A stretch of 64,000 nucleotides of DNA, from NCBI RefSeq assembly GCF_004366635.1, contig NZ_SORN01000011.1:1-64000 (forward strand). The letters are read 5' to 3'. Below are positions 1-7,944 of the stretch, piece after piece. The position numbers and the translations under genes were made by a program. The first letter of the stretch is position 1. Each line of letters begins with the position of its first letter. The notes under the pieces were generated by a model. The model was given only the letters and a program-made list of their open reading frames with translations, had not been told where the DNA came from and did not search any database. The stretch is from Roseinatronobacter bogoriensis DSM 18756. Lineage in GTDB: Bacteria > Pseudomonadota > Alphaproteobacteria > Rhodobacterales > Rhodobacteraceae.

Positions 1-103
1 AAGGTCGGGTCAGGCAACTTGAAAGGGTTCTTGTCATCGCTTTCCTTAGGTTATACGGTTTCCGCTACGGAACCATTTTTATGAAAGTTTTCCTAAATCA
101 AGA

Positions 104-658
104 ATGCGTATTCAAACTTTTGAAATATCCGGGCCTGTCTTGGTCAACCCTCGTCGCTTTGGAGATACACGCGGTTGGTTCAGCGAAACTTGGAATAAGC
201 AGGCCCTTGCGAGCGCGGGGCTGAACTGGCCCGATTTCGTTCAGGACAATCACAGCTTCTCAGCCCCACGTCACACATTGCGGGGTTTGCACTACCAACG
301 CCCGCCGCACGCGCAGGACAAGTTGGTGCGCTGTTCGCGCGGCGTAATTCTGGATGTAGCGGTAGATGCGCGCAAAGGCTCGCCGACATATGGCCAGCAC
401 GTCGCTGTGGAGTTATCGGCCGAGACAGGCGCGCAGCTTTATGTGCCCAAAGGGTTCCTGCATGCTTTCCTGACCCTGACCGAGGATTGCGAAGTACAGT
501 ATAAATGCACTGATATCTATGCACCTGATTGCGATGGCGGGCTGGCATGGAATTCATGCGGCATTGATTGGGGCACGGATGCCCCCGTCTTGTCTGACAA
601 GGATGCACAAGCCCCTTCATTTGCAGATTTCGAGACACCGTTTCAGTTTGAAGGATAG
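104..658 (+). CDS. rfbC: dTDP-4-dehydrorhamnose 3,5-epimerase
   Basis: Cytoplasmic RmlC-type cupin enzyme that epimerises C3 and C5 of dTDP-4-keto-6-deoxyglucose in dTDP-L-rhamnose synthesis. The 184-aa length is normal for the family. Visible signatures are HTLRGLHYQ, whose His is the usual catalytic base, a VDARKGSPTYG segment, and YVPKGFLHAFLTL in the second half of the barrel. It is the first gene of a tight rml operon: the next start lies 3 bp after its stop. The ribosome-binding site ahead of ATG 104 is weak, but this start gives the canonical N-terminus. It presumably supplies rhamnose for O-antigen or capsule, in keeping with the glycosyltransferase remnant downstream. Confidence 0.95.
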   Translation: MRIQTFEISGPVLVNPRRFGDTRGWFSETWNKQALASAGLNWPDFVQDNHSFSAPRHTLRGLHYQRPPHAQDKLVRCSRGVILDVAVDARKGSPTYGQHVAVELSAETGAQLYVPKGFLHAFLTLTEDCEVQYKCTDIYAPDCDGGLAWNSCGIDWGTDAPVLSDKDAQAPSFADFETPFQFEG

Positions 659-661
659 TGC

Positions 662-1705
662 ATGAAACTTCTGGTGACAGGCGGGGCCGGGTTTATCGGC
701 TCGGCAGTGGTGCGGCTGGCTGTGGCGCGCGGGCATAGCGTGGTCAATCTGGATGCGCTGACCTATGCGGCCTGTCTGGAGAATGTGGCCTCTGTGGCCG
801 ATCACCCGCTATACGCCTTCGAGCAGGCCGATATCCGTGATCGCGCAGCCCTGACGCGCATCTTTGACAGGCATCAACCTGACGCGGTGATGCATCTGGC
901 CGCCGAAAGCCATGTTGATCGCTCCATCGACGGGCCTGGGGATTTCATCTCGACCAATGTGGCCGGCACCTATGAGCTGCTCGAAGCCGCACGCGCCTAT
1001 TGGCAGGCCAAGGGCCGCCCAGAGAGTTTCCGCTTTCATCATATCAGCACCGATGAGGTATTCGGTTCGCTGGGCGCAACAGGGCAGTTCACGGAAGAAA
1101 CGCCTTATGATCCGCGCTCACCCTATTCGGCCAGCAAGGCAGCCAGTGACCATCTGGTTCAAGCCTGGCACCACACTTATGGCCTGCCAGTGGTGATGAC
1201 GAATTGTTCCAACAATTACGGGCCATACCACTTTCCTGAAAAGCTGATCCCGGTAGTGATCCTGAACGCGCTGGCCGGAAAACCGCTGCCAATCTATGGC
1301 GATGGGTCCAATGTGCGCGACTGGCTTTATGTCGAAGATCACGCGGATGCGCTGCTTTTGGTGCTGGAAAAAGGCACGCTTGGGCGCAGCTACAATATCG
1401 GCGGCGAGAATGAGCGCAGCAATCTGGATCTGGTGCGCACGCTTTGCGCCATTCTGGATGATCTGCGCCCCAAGGATCAGGGCAGCTATGCCGATCAGAT
1501 CACGTTCGTGACCGACCGACCGGGCCATGATGCACGCTATGCGATCGACCCGACCCGCATCCGTGACGAGTTGGGCTGGCGTCCGTCGGTCACTGTTGAA
1601 GAAGGCTTGCGGCGCACAGTCGAATGGTATCTGGCCAATGAGGGCTGGTGGCGCGCGTTGCAATCGCGTGACGGCGTTGGTGAAAGATTGGGGGTGCGCG
1701 CGTGA
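662..1705 (+). CDS. rfbB: dTDP-glucose 4,6-dehydratase
   Basis: Extended short-chain dehydrogenase/reductase that converts dTDP-glucose to dTDP-4-keto-6-deoxyglucose, the second step of the rhamnose pathway. The Rossmann motif TGGAGFIGS is at the N-terminus, the HISTDEVFG segment carries the dehydratase Asp-Glu pair, and YSASK is the catalytic YxxxK. The length of 347 aa is normal. It starts 3 bp after rfbC and its stop overlaps the rfbD start by 4 bp, which suggests translational coupling. No lesion is visible. Confidence 0.96.
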   Translation: MKLLVTGGAGFIGSAVVRLAVARGHSVVNLDALTYAACLENVASVADHPLYAFEQADIRDRAALTRIFDRHQPDAVMHLAAESHVDRSIDGPGDFISTNVAGTYELLEAARAYWQAKGRPESFRFHHISTDEVFGSLGATGQFTEETPYDPRSPYSASKAASDHLVQAWHHTYGLPVVMTNCSNNYGPYHFPEKLIPVVILNALAGKPLPIYGDGSNVRDWLYVEDHADALLLVLEKGTLGRSYNIGGENERSNLDLVRTLCAILDDLRPKDQGSYADQITFVTDRPGHDARYAIDPTRIRDELGWRPSVTVEEGLRRTVEWYLANEGWWRALQSRDGVGERLGVRA

Positions 1706-2550
1706 TTTTGGTGTTCGGCCAAAGCGGTCAGGTCGCGCAGGAATTGGCACGGCTTAGCCCCGATGCAATGTTCCTTGGCCGCGATCAGGCCGACTTGTCA
1801 GACCCTGATGCCTGTATGGACGCGATCCGCGCCCATGCACCCCGCGCGGTGATCAATGCGGCCGCTTATACAGCGGTAGACAAGGCCGAAGACGAAGAAG
1901 CACTTGCCACCACGATCAACGGCACAGCCCCTGCGAGTATGGCGCAAGCCTGCACGGAACTGGGCGTTCCTTTGGTTCATATCTCGACCGATTATGTATT
2001 TGACGGGTCTGGCGAACAGCCCTTTACCCCTGACCAGCCGACTGCTCCGCTTGGGGCCTATGGTCGCTCGAAGCTGGCGGGGGAAATGGGAGTGCGGGCC
2101 GCGGGCGGTGCGCATGCGATCTTGCGTACATCCTGGGTGTTTTCCGCACATGGCAATAATTTTGTCAAAACCATGCTGCGGCTTGGGACCGACCGCGATA
2201 CCTTGCGCGTGGTGGCCGACCAGATTGGCGGGCCAACCTCGGCCCGGGCGATTGCGCACGCCTGCCTGACGATAGCCGAAAAATTGCAGGAACATCCTGA
2301 CCTTTCAGGGATCTATCATTTTTCGGGGGCACCTGCGACCAGCTGGGCAGGGTTCGCCCGCGCGATCATGGCCATAGCGGGGCTTGATTGCCAGATTGAA
2401 GATATTCCAAGCACTGAGTTTCCAACACCTGCGCAACGACCGCTGAATTCACGAATGGATTGCGCGACATTGGCGCGGTTCGGACTGGCGCAGCCAGACT
2501 GGCATGCCGATTTGAGAGACGTCATTGCGGAATTGAAAGGCAAAGCATGA
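1702..2550 (+). CDS. rfbD: dTDP-4-dehydrorhamnose reductase
   Basis: NAD(P)H-dependent reductase for the final step to dTDP-L-rhamnose. It has an N-terminal glycine motif FGQSGQVAQEL, the STDYVFDG segment typical of RmlD, and YGRSKLAGE with the catalytic Tyr and Lys. The start is a GTG overlapping the end of rfbB by 4 bp, and the stop overlaps the rfbA ATG by 4 bp. At 282 aa it is standard length. It works with the three neighbouring rml products in the cytoplasm. Confidence 0.95.
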   Translation: MILVFGQSGQVAQELARLSPDAMFLGRDQADLSDPDACMDAIRAHAPRAVINAAAYTAVDKAEDEEALATTINGTAPASMAQACTELGVPLVHISTDYVFDGSGEQPFTPDQPTAPLGAYGRSKLAGEMGVRAAGGAHAILRTSWVFSAHGNNFVKTMLRLGTDRDTLRVVADQIGGPTSARAIAHACLTIAEKLQEHPDLSGIYHFSGAPATSWAGFARAIMAIAGLDCQIEDIPSTEFPTPAQRPLNSRMDCATLARFGLAQPDWHADLRDVIAELKGKA

Positions 2551-3425
2551 CACAGCGCAAAGGCATTATTCTGGCAGGCGGGTCAGGCACGCGGCTTTGG
2601 CCGATCACGATGGGGGTCAGCAAGCAGCTTTTGCCAGTCTATGACAAGCCGATGATCTATTATCCACTTTCTGCGCTGATGCTGGCAGGTATACGTGAGA
2701 TTGCAATCATCACCACGCCCGAAGATCAAGTGCAGTTCCAGCGTCTTATGGGCGATGGCAGCCAATGGGGCCTGAGCTTTACCTGGATCATCCAGCCAAA
2801 GCCCGAGGGGCTGGCACAGGCTTATGTACTGGCGGAAGATTTCCTTGCGGGCAGCCCGTCATTGATGGTTCTGGGCGATAATATCTTCTTCGGCCATGGC
2901 CTGCCCCAGATGCTCGCACGCGCCGATGCGAAACCCAATGGAGGCACAGTCTTTGGCTACCGCGTGGCAGATCCGGAACGCTACGGTGTGGTGGATTTTG
3001 ACAATCAAGGCAATGTGCGCGCGATCATCGAAAAGCCTGTCGTTGCACCATCGCATTACGCTGTCACGGGACTGTATTGCCTGGACGCCACAGCCCCCCA
3101 GAAAGCGCGCGAGATCAGCCCCTCTGCGCGGGGAGAGTTGGAGATCGTCAGCCTGTTAGAGATGTATCTGGCCGAGGGCACGCTTTCAGTGGAAACAATG
3201 GGCCGCGGTTATGCCTGGCTAGATACAGGTACGCATGAAAGCTTGCTAGACGCTGGCAACTTCGTACGCACGCTTGAGTTGCGACAGGGCTTGCTGATTG
3301 GTTCCCCGGACGAGATCGCGTTCAAAACAGGTTGGATCACAGCGGCACAGTTAACAGCCCGCGCTAAACAGTTCGGCAAGAACGCTTATGGGCACAGTCT
3401 CGCGGCCCTTTATAAAACCCCATGA
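2547..3425 (+). CDS. rfbA: Glucose-1-phosphate thymidylyltransferase
   Basis: First enzyme of the pathway: it joins dTTP and glucose-1-phosphate to give dTDP-glucose. The N-terminus has the nucleotide-binding motif LAGGSGTRLWPIT, followed by KQLLPVYDKPMIYYPL and GDNIFFGHGL, all characteristic of RmlA. A longer frame opens at 2460, but the start at 2547 overlaps the rfbD stop by 4 bp and puts the LAGGSGTR loop at its usual place, giving 292 aa. It is the last intact gene of the operon. Confidence 0.96.
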   Translation: MTQRKGIILAGGSGTRLWPITMGVSKQLLPVYDKPMIYYPLSALMLAGIREIAIITTPEDQVQFQRLMGDGSQWGLSFTWIIQPKPEGLAQAYVLAEDFLAGSPSLMVLGDNIFFGHGLPQMLARADAKPNGGTVFGYRVADPERYGVVDFDNQGNVRAIIEKPVVAPSHYAVTGLYCLDATAPQKAREISPSARGELEIVSLLEMYLAEGTLSVETMGRGYAWLDTGTHESLLDAGNFVRTLELRQGLLIGSPDEIAFKTGWITAAQLTARAKQFGKNAYGHSLAALYKTP

Positions 3426-3502
3426 CAGCGGTGCGCGGGGCGGTCTGTGCTGTGTTGTTAGAAATGACAAAGCTGGCGCAGCCGAGATCGGACAATGCCT
3501 GA
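3422..3502 (+). pseudogene. Possible NUDIX N-terminal remnant
   Basis: An ATG overlapping the rfbA stop (ATGA) opens a 26-codon frame that ends in TGA. Its first residues, TAVRGAVCAVL, and the pieces RNDK and LAQPRSDNA (the first in a shifted frame) resemble the opening strand of NUDIX hydrolases, where a run like AVVxRxDKVLLxQR is usual. If so, only a frameshifted N-terminus survives. The homology is short and I regard it as tentative. Confidence 0.25.
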
Positions 3503-3703
3503 CGACTGAGGCAGAAAGAGCTATCATGCACCAGCCAAGTGTTGCGCCAGAACAACCCTGCTTATACCGGAAACTCTGATCAAGAGCGGAAGACACCTGT
3601 TTTTCTAGGCTCAGGACCCATTGATTTCAATCTTGCGGCGTGATCCACGCTCTGTAAGGACACCGATCAATGAGCAATCTTTTCTTGCTGACTGAGTGAA
3701 GCG
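3426..3703. other. Non-coding scar region after the rml operon
   Basis: No convincing gene is present. The stretch lies between rfbA and a glycosyltransferase fragment and probably records deletions. Around 3608-3645 the sequence begins GGCTCAGGACCCATTGATTT, which resembles the end of an IS5-type element I recall from related genomes. I could not find a matching second end, so no element is called. Confidence 0.3.
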
Positions 3704-3731
3704 GATCAGAAAACAGTCCGGGGGGCTGATC
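3704..3731. repeat. REP-like hairpin with AAACAGTCCGGGGG core
   Basis: Six-base arms GATCAG (3704-3709) and CTGATC (3726-3731) enclose AAACAGTCCGGGGG. The same 14-base core, and 20 of 22 surrounding bases, recur at 59318-59339 inside the IS5-type transposase, where it sits in a perfect 11-bp-arm palindrome. This suggests a dispersed small palindromic repeat. Here it lies exactly where the homology of the glycosyltransferase remnant begins. Confidence 0.5.
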
Positions 3732-4251
3732 GCCACCTGCTACAACAGATGCTGATTGCTGCTCCCCGCCGGTTGCAGGTCACAGGGCGCATTCTCGTTG
3801 CCCATGACTGGTGCGCCGATCAGTTTATCACAGGCGCCGGGGACAGAGTGTTGAAGCTGCCCGATGCGCATATGCTGTATCGCCAGCATGACCGCAACCT
3901 GATCGGCGCCAATGACACGCTGCGCGCCCAGATGCGACGGCTCTCGCGGGAGGCAAAGGGGGGGGGGCAACGGTCCTGGTTAAGCACCAATCTGGCGGTC
4001 TGCGCGATTGCGCCGATCTGCTGACCCCAAAGGCGCGGGTCGCGTTCAATGACTGCGCCAGACCGCACGAAGCCCGCAATCCCGCAATAAGGCAACGTGC
4101 CCTTTTCCGGTTGTGCCCGTTCTGGCAAGCGCATCGTGGCACATTGGCTCTTTGGGTGGCCGGGATCATGGGGGTTATGACAGTATCGAAGCGCGTGACG
4201 CGCCGCATGACAGACTGTGAGCAGACACTCAGCTTTGCCACGCAGAATTGA
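3732..4251 (+). pseudogene. Glycosyltransferase family 2, 3' fragment, frameshifted
   Basis: Only the C-terminal half of a GT2 (rhamnosyltransferase-like) gene remains. The first frame reads VAHDW, then HMLYRQHDRNLIGAN, which match VAHHDWW and LQYRQHRDNTIG in the intact GT2 at 29453-30400. After a run of ten G (3958-3967) the frame is lost. The family-like tail continues in another frame with LLTPKARVAF, ALFRLCPFW and GTLALWVAGIMGVM, ending at TGA 4251. The whole N-terminal catalytic domain with its DxD is absent, so the product cannot be active. The position after the rml genes fits a former rhamnosyltransferase. Confidence 0.65.
3958..3967. repeat. G10 homopolymer at the frame break
   Basis: Ten consecutive G on the plus strand, exactly where the reading frame of the glycosyltransferase remnant switches. 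Such tracts slip easily in replication and also in sequencing. Because the 5' half of the gene is missing, phase variation of this copy would have no product. Confidence 0.7.
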
Positions 4252-4489
4252 CCCCGGCATTATTACCGAGATCTAATCCACCCGGTTATATTGTTTCGCG
4301 TATCATGTGGGCATCAATTCTGTTGCCATCTTTCGCTTCTTTTTCTCCGTCTCGGAACTGTCCCGGAAGGCACCGGCCCGATTGTCACCGCCTGCCACAG
4401 GGCGGGTCTGGGCTTGTGCAGGCAGGCAAAGGCAAAGGGCGGCAAGTGAAGCAAGGGCAATCGGATCATACGCGGTCTTCTGCTATGCC

Positions 4490-5416
4490 TCAGCCGTTCC
4501 AGAGAACGCAGCCGAGGTCGGTGAGATCATACCCCCCCAGATGCGCGGCGCGGCGGGTGAAGCTGTCAGAGCGGGCGAAGGTCAGCAAGGTCTGGACGGG
4601 CTGTTCAAAATAGTCGCGCCGGGTCATGGCCAGATCGAAGCTTTCATCAGTCACAAGCGGGATGAAGCCGAGATGACCCGCGACAGCTTGCAGGCCAAGG
4701 CCGCAATCCGCCTCACCGGTCTCGATCAATGTGGCGAGGTCGGCATGGGTTTCTGCCGGACGGTCGACTGTGGTCAGATCGACAAGGCTCAGCCCCTCGC
4801 GCGCGAGCAGCGCCTCGAACAGCCGGGTCGAGCCGGCGCCTCCCGCGCGCGTGGCAAAGCGCAGGCCGCGCTGCGCTGCGTCCTTCAGATCGGCAATGCC
4901 CTGCGGATTGCCTGCCGCCGTGATCAGCCCCTGCGTCCGGCGCGCCCAGTGGATCAGGACATGGCTGGTGCCGGGCAGATGCGAGCGCACTGCGGTGCGG
5001 TTCCAGTCGCCCGTCTTGGGGTCAAGCAAGTGGCACCCGGCCAGCACCGCGCGCCCGGCGGCCAGATCCTCCAGCCCCTGCACCGACCCGCGCGCCAGCA
5101 CGGCCAGCCCGCTGCCCGACTGGCGCAGCGCCCATTCCAGAAGCGGATCATTCGAGCCTGCATAGATCGGCGGGGCGGGCGCGATGCCTGCCTCGGGCAG
5201 TTCGGTCTGCGCTTCCAGCCAGGCATCGACCAGTCTGCGCGGGAACAACAGTTTGCCCGTGGCGCGGCTGAACGGGATCGTCTGGCGCGCAACCATCTCA
5301 TAGATCGTGCGCTCCTTGACGCGCAGGTAATCGGCGACCTCTCCCGTGGTCATCAGGGGCGAGTTGACAGCCGATTCAGCGGCATCAGAAGTCAATTCCG
5401 TCTGAGATTGCTGCAT
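4490..5416 (-). CDS. HTH regulator with molybdate/tungstate-binding-like domain
   Basis: A 308-aa probable transcription factor. Residues about 20-70 are an excisionase-type winged helix (TTGEVADYLRVKERTIYEM, then FPRRLVDAWL). The rest resembles a periplasmic-binding-protein-like sensor domain (PBP-like, PF12727 type), with TGEADCGLGLQAVA near the end. This architecture is common beside tungstate or molybdate ABC transporters. It is divergent from tupBCA with 86 bp between starts, so it most likely controls that operon in response to the oxyanion. Whether the ligand is W or Mo cannot be read from the sequence. Confidence 0.8.
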   Translation of the reverse strand: MQQSQTELTSDAAESAVNSPLMTTGEVADYLRVKERTIYEMVARQTIPFSRATGKLLFPRRLVDAWLEAQTELPEAGIAPAPPIYAGSNDPLLEWALRQSGSGLAVLARGSVQGLEDLAAGRAVLAGCHLLDPKTGDWNRTAVRSHLPGTSHVLIHWARRTQGLITAAGNPQGIADLKDAAQRGLRFATRAGGAGSTRLFEALLAREGLSLVDLTTVDRPAETHADLATLIETGEADCGLGLQAVAGHLGFIPLVTDESFDLAMTRRDYFEQPVQTLLTFARSDSFTRRAAHLGGYDLTDLGCVLWNG

Positions 5417-5502
5417 TTTTATGCATTCCTATGCGAGATTTACATGTTTGAATTCTACTTTGTTTTCTGATTTTTTTCTATAGCTTTATGTAAGGATTCT
5501 CG
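5417..5502. promoter_or_regulatory. Divergent promoter region with TATGC repeats
   Basis: AT-rich 86-bp spacer between the regulator and tupB. TATGC occurs at 5420-5424 and 5430-5434, exactly one helical turn apart, just upstream of the regulator start. This is a plausible operator for the excisionase-type HTH. No clear -35/-10 pair was identified. Confidence 0.35.
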
Positions 5503-6198
5503 ATGGACGGACCATTCGTAATCGCCTTCCGCCTGATCGCCAGCGGCGATCCCGCCCTGATGCAGATCATCGGGCTGTCATTGCGCGTCACGCTCACCGC
5601 CGTTCTGATCGCCTGTGCGGTTGGCCTGCCCCTGGGCGCGGCACTGGCGCTCGCGCGGTTTGCGGGGCGCGGGGCGGTGATCGTAGTGTTCAACGCATTG
5701 ATGGGCTTGCCGCCCGTGGTCGCAGGGCTGATCGTCTACCTGATGCTGTCGCGTTCGGGGCCATTCGGATCGCTCGCGCTCTTGTTCACACCCACGGCCA
5801 TGATCATCGCGCAGACGCTGCTGATCCTGCCCATCGTCATCTCGCTGACCCGGTCCGTGGTTGAGGATCTTTGGGCCGAGTATCGTGAACAGCTTTTGTC
5901 GCTCGGTGCGGGCCGCCTGCGCGCGGTGCCGACGCTTCTCTGGGACGGGCGCGTCTCGCTGCTGACCGGTGTGCTGGCAGGTTTTGGCCGTGCCAGTGCC
6001 GAGGTGGGCGCTGTCCTGATCGTGGGCGGCAATATCGCAGGCCACACCCGCACCATGACCACCGCGATCACGCTGGAAACCGCGCGCGGCCAGTTGGGTC
6101 TGGCTGTGGCGCTGGGGATCATCCTGCTGACGCTGACCCTGACGCTGAACGCCGCTGCATGGGGCGCGGGACAATGGGCGCGGGGGCGGCTGGGATGA
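5503..6198 (+). CDS. tupB: Tungstate ABC transporter permease
   Basis: Inner-membrane permease of a TupABC-type importer, 231 aa with about five to six hydrophobic segments. It carries the permease loop EYREQLLSLGAGRLRAVPTL followed by GFGRASAEVGAVLIVGGNI, a characteristic TupB/ModB-like run. The stop overlaps the tupC start by 4 bp. The partner ATPase and binding protein follow directly. The TupA sequence downstream is what favours tungstate over molybdate. Confidence 0.88.
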   Translation: MDGPFVIAFRLIASGDPALMQIIGLSLRVTLTAVLIACAVGLPLGAALALARFAGRGAVIVVFNALMGLPPVVAGLIVYLMLSRSGPFGSLALLFTPTAMIIAQTLLILPIVISLTRSVVEDLWAEYREQLLSLGAGRLRAVPTLLWDGRVSLLTGVLAGFGRASAEVGAVLIVGGNIAGHTRTMTTAITLETARGQLGLAVALGIILLTLTLTLNAAAWGAGQWARGRLG

Positions 6199-6926
6199 AA
6201 CCCGTGCGCGATTCCCCGGCCTCGATCCTGCCGCTCGCGCTCGATGGCATGGGCTATGCAGTCGCGGGCAAGCCGCTGCTGTCGGATATCACCCTGCGGA
6301 TAGAAACCGGGCGGCGGCTGATCGTGATGGGGGCGAATGGCGCAGGCAAAAGCCTGTTCCTGCGCCTATGCCACGGGCTGATCGACCCTACAACGGGCCG
6401 CCGCCTCTGGGCCAGTGGCGAAGGCCGGGCCGAAGCGCAGGCAATGGTGTTCCAGCGCCCGGTCCTGCTGCGCCGCTCGGTCGCGGCCAATCTCGACTAT
6501 CCGCTGGCGCTGGAAGGTCTGCCCCGCGCCGTGCGCCGCGAGACTGTCGCCCGCACGCTCGACCGTTTCGGGCTGAACGCCCTGGCCGAACGCCCTGCAC
6601 GCCTGCTGTCGGGCGGCGAGCAACAGCGCCTTGCGCTGGCCCGCGCCTGGGCGATGCGCCCGCAAGTGCTGTTTCTCGACGAGCCATCCTCCGCGCTCGA
6701 CCCATCGGCCACGAAAATCATCGAAGAGATGGTCGCGCAATTCTCCAGCGAAGGCATCACCATCGTGATGACCACCCATAATCTGGGGCAAGCCCGGCGT
6801 CTGGGCGAACAAGTGGCCTTCCTCCATCGCGGCAGGCTGATCGAACACCGACCCGCCGCCGAGTTCTTCGCGGGGCCCCAAACCCCCGAAGCCCGCGCAT
6901 TCCTCGCGGGCGATCTGATCTGGTAA
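6195..6926 (+). CDS. tupC: Tungstate ABC transporter ATP-binding protein
   Basis: ABC ATPase of 243 aa that energises uptake. Walker A is GANGAGKS, the signature is LLSGGEQQRLALARA, and Walker B is QVLFLDEPSSALDP, followed by the switch His in TTHNLGQA. A longer frame opens at 6159. I chose ATG 6195 because it overlaps the tupB stop (ATGA) and leaves the usual short N-terminus. It is a single-domain ATPase and would act as a dimer under TupB. Confidence 0.9.
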   Translation: MKPVRDSPASILPLALDGMGYAVAGKPLLSDITLRIETGRRLIVMGANGAGKSLFLRLCHGLIDPTTGRRLWASGEGRAEAQAMVFQRPVLLRRSVAANLDYPLALEGLPRAVRRETVARTLDRFGLNALAERPARLLSGGEQQRLALARAWAMRPQVLFLDEPSSALDPSATKIIEEMVAQFSSEGITIVMTTHNLGQARRLGEQVAFLHRGRLIEHRPAAEFFAGPQTPEARAFLAGDLIW

Positions 6927-6949
6927 TGACAACAGGGAGTGACCAAACC

Positions 6950-7768
6950 ATGATCCACACGCGCCGTATTATCCCCTCCGCCGCATCCGGGCTTGCGCTG
7001 ATTGCAGCTTTACCCGCGAGTGCGCAGGAGTTTATCACGGTGGCCTCGACCACCTCGACCGAAAATTCGGGCCTGTTCGGGCATATCCTGCCAATGTTTC
7101 AGGAAGAAACCGGCATTGAAGTGCGCGTCGTCTCGCAGGGCACGGGCCAGGCGCTGGAGACAGGTCGGCGCGGCGATGCCGATGTAGTCTGCGTCCATGC
7201 CCGCGCGCAGGAAGAGGCCTTCGTGTCCGATGGCTACGGCGTGCAGCGCTTCAACGTGATGTATAATGATTTCGTCATCGTCGGCCCGAATGATGATCCG
7301 GCAGGGTTGCGGGATGCTTCGGACGCCGCGAGCGCCATGGCCGCCATTGCCGGTGCAGAAGCCTCTTTCGCCTCGCGTGGCGATGACAGCGGCACGCATG
7401 TGGCCGAAATGAACCTCTGGACCGCCGCCGGGGTGGAACCTTCGGGCACCTGGTATCTGTCCACCGGTTCGGGCATGGGGGCAACGCTGAACACCGCCGC
7501 ACAAGTGCCCGCATATGCGCTGACCGATCGCGGCACATGGCTGAGCTTCGAGAACCGTGGCGATCTGGAGATTGTCTTTGAGGGTGATGAAGTGCTGTTC
7601 AACACCTATGGCATCATTCTTGTGAACCCCGAACGCCACAGCCATGTGAAGGCCGAACAAGGGCAGGCTTTCATCGACTGGATCATCTCGGACGACGGGC
7701 AGGCCGCGATTTCCAGCTTCACTGTGGGTGGTGAACAGCTCTTCTTCCCCAGCGCGGCCAGCCAATGA
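6950..7768 (+). CDS. tupA: Tungstate-binding periplasmic protein
   Basis: Secreted solute-binding protein, 272 aa, with a Sec signal peptide ending near PASAQ. The mature N-terminus has VASTTSTENSGLF, matching the TTTS-type oxyanion-binding motif of TupA proteins, and DDSGTHVAE later resembles the second ligand loop. The start at 6950 has AGGGAG about ten bases upstream; an in-frame ATG at 6926 overlaps the tupC stop but lacks such a site. Together with tupB and tupC it forms a complete importer, probably to feed tungsto-enzymes such as some formate or aldehyde oxidoreductases. Confidence 0.88.
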   Translation: MIHTRRIIPSAASGLALIAALPASAQEFITVASTTSTENSGLFGHILPMFQEETGIEVRVVSQGTGQALETGRRGDADVVCVHARAQEEAFVSDGYGVQRFNVMYNDFVIVGPNDDPAGLRDASDAASAMAAIAGAEASFASRGDDSGTHVAEMNLWTAAGVEPSGTWYLSTGSGMGATLNTAAQVPAYALTDRGTWLSFENRGDLEIVFEGDEVLFNTYGIILVNPERHSHVKAEQGQAFIDWIISDDGQAAISSFTVGGEQLFFPSAASQ

Positions 7769-7944
7769 TGTGGGCTACAGCCATCGCGCAGGACGTGATG
7801 CTGTTTTCGTGCGGCTGGCAGATGCAGGCTTGAGCGCGCGCGTGTGGCGACAGGCAATGCCAAGCGTTGGCGTGTGTTTGCAACGTTTCGGAACATTGGG
7901 TCAGAACAAATCTGAAACGCGCGATACAATTGCTTCGGGCACCT

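Noticed and set aside
31..57. Possible promoter TTGTCA-N15-TATACG before rfbC
   Set aside because: The spacer is two bases short and the upstream gene is outside the window, so an operon continuing from the left is equally likely.
4307..5470. 387-codon plus-strand frame opposite the tup regulator
   Set aside because: It is antisense to a gene with a clear HTH and sensor domain, and its codon pattern is that of a GC-rich shadow frame.
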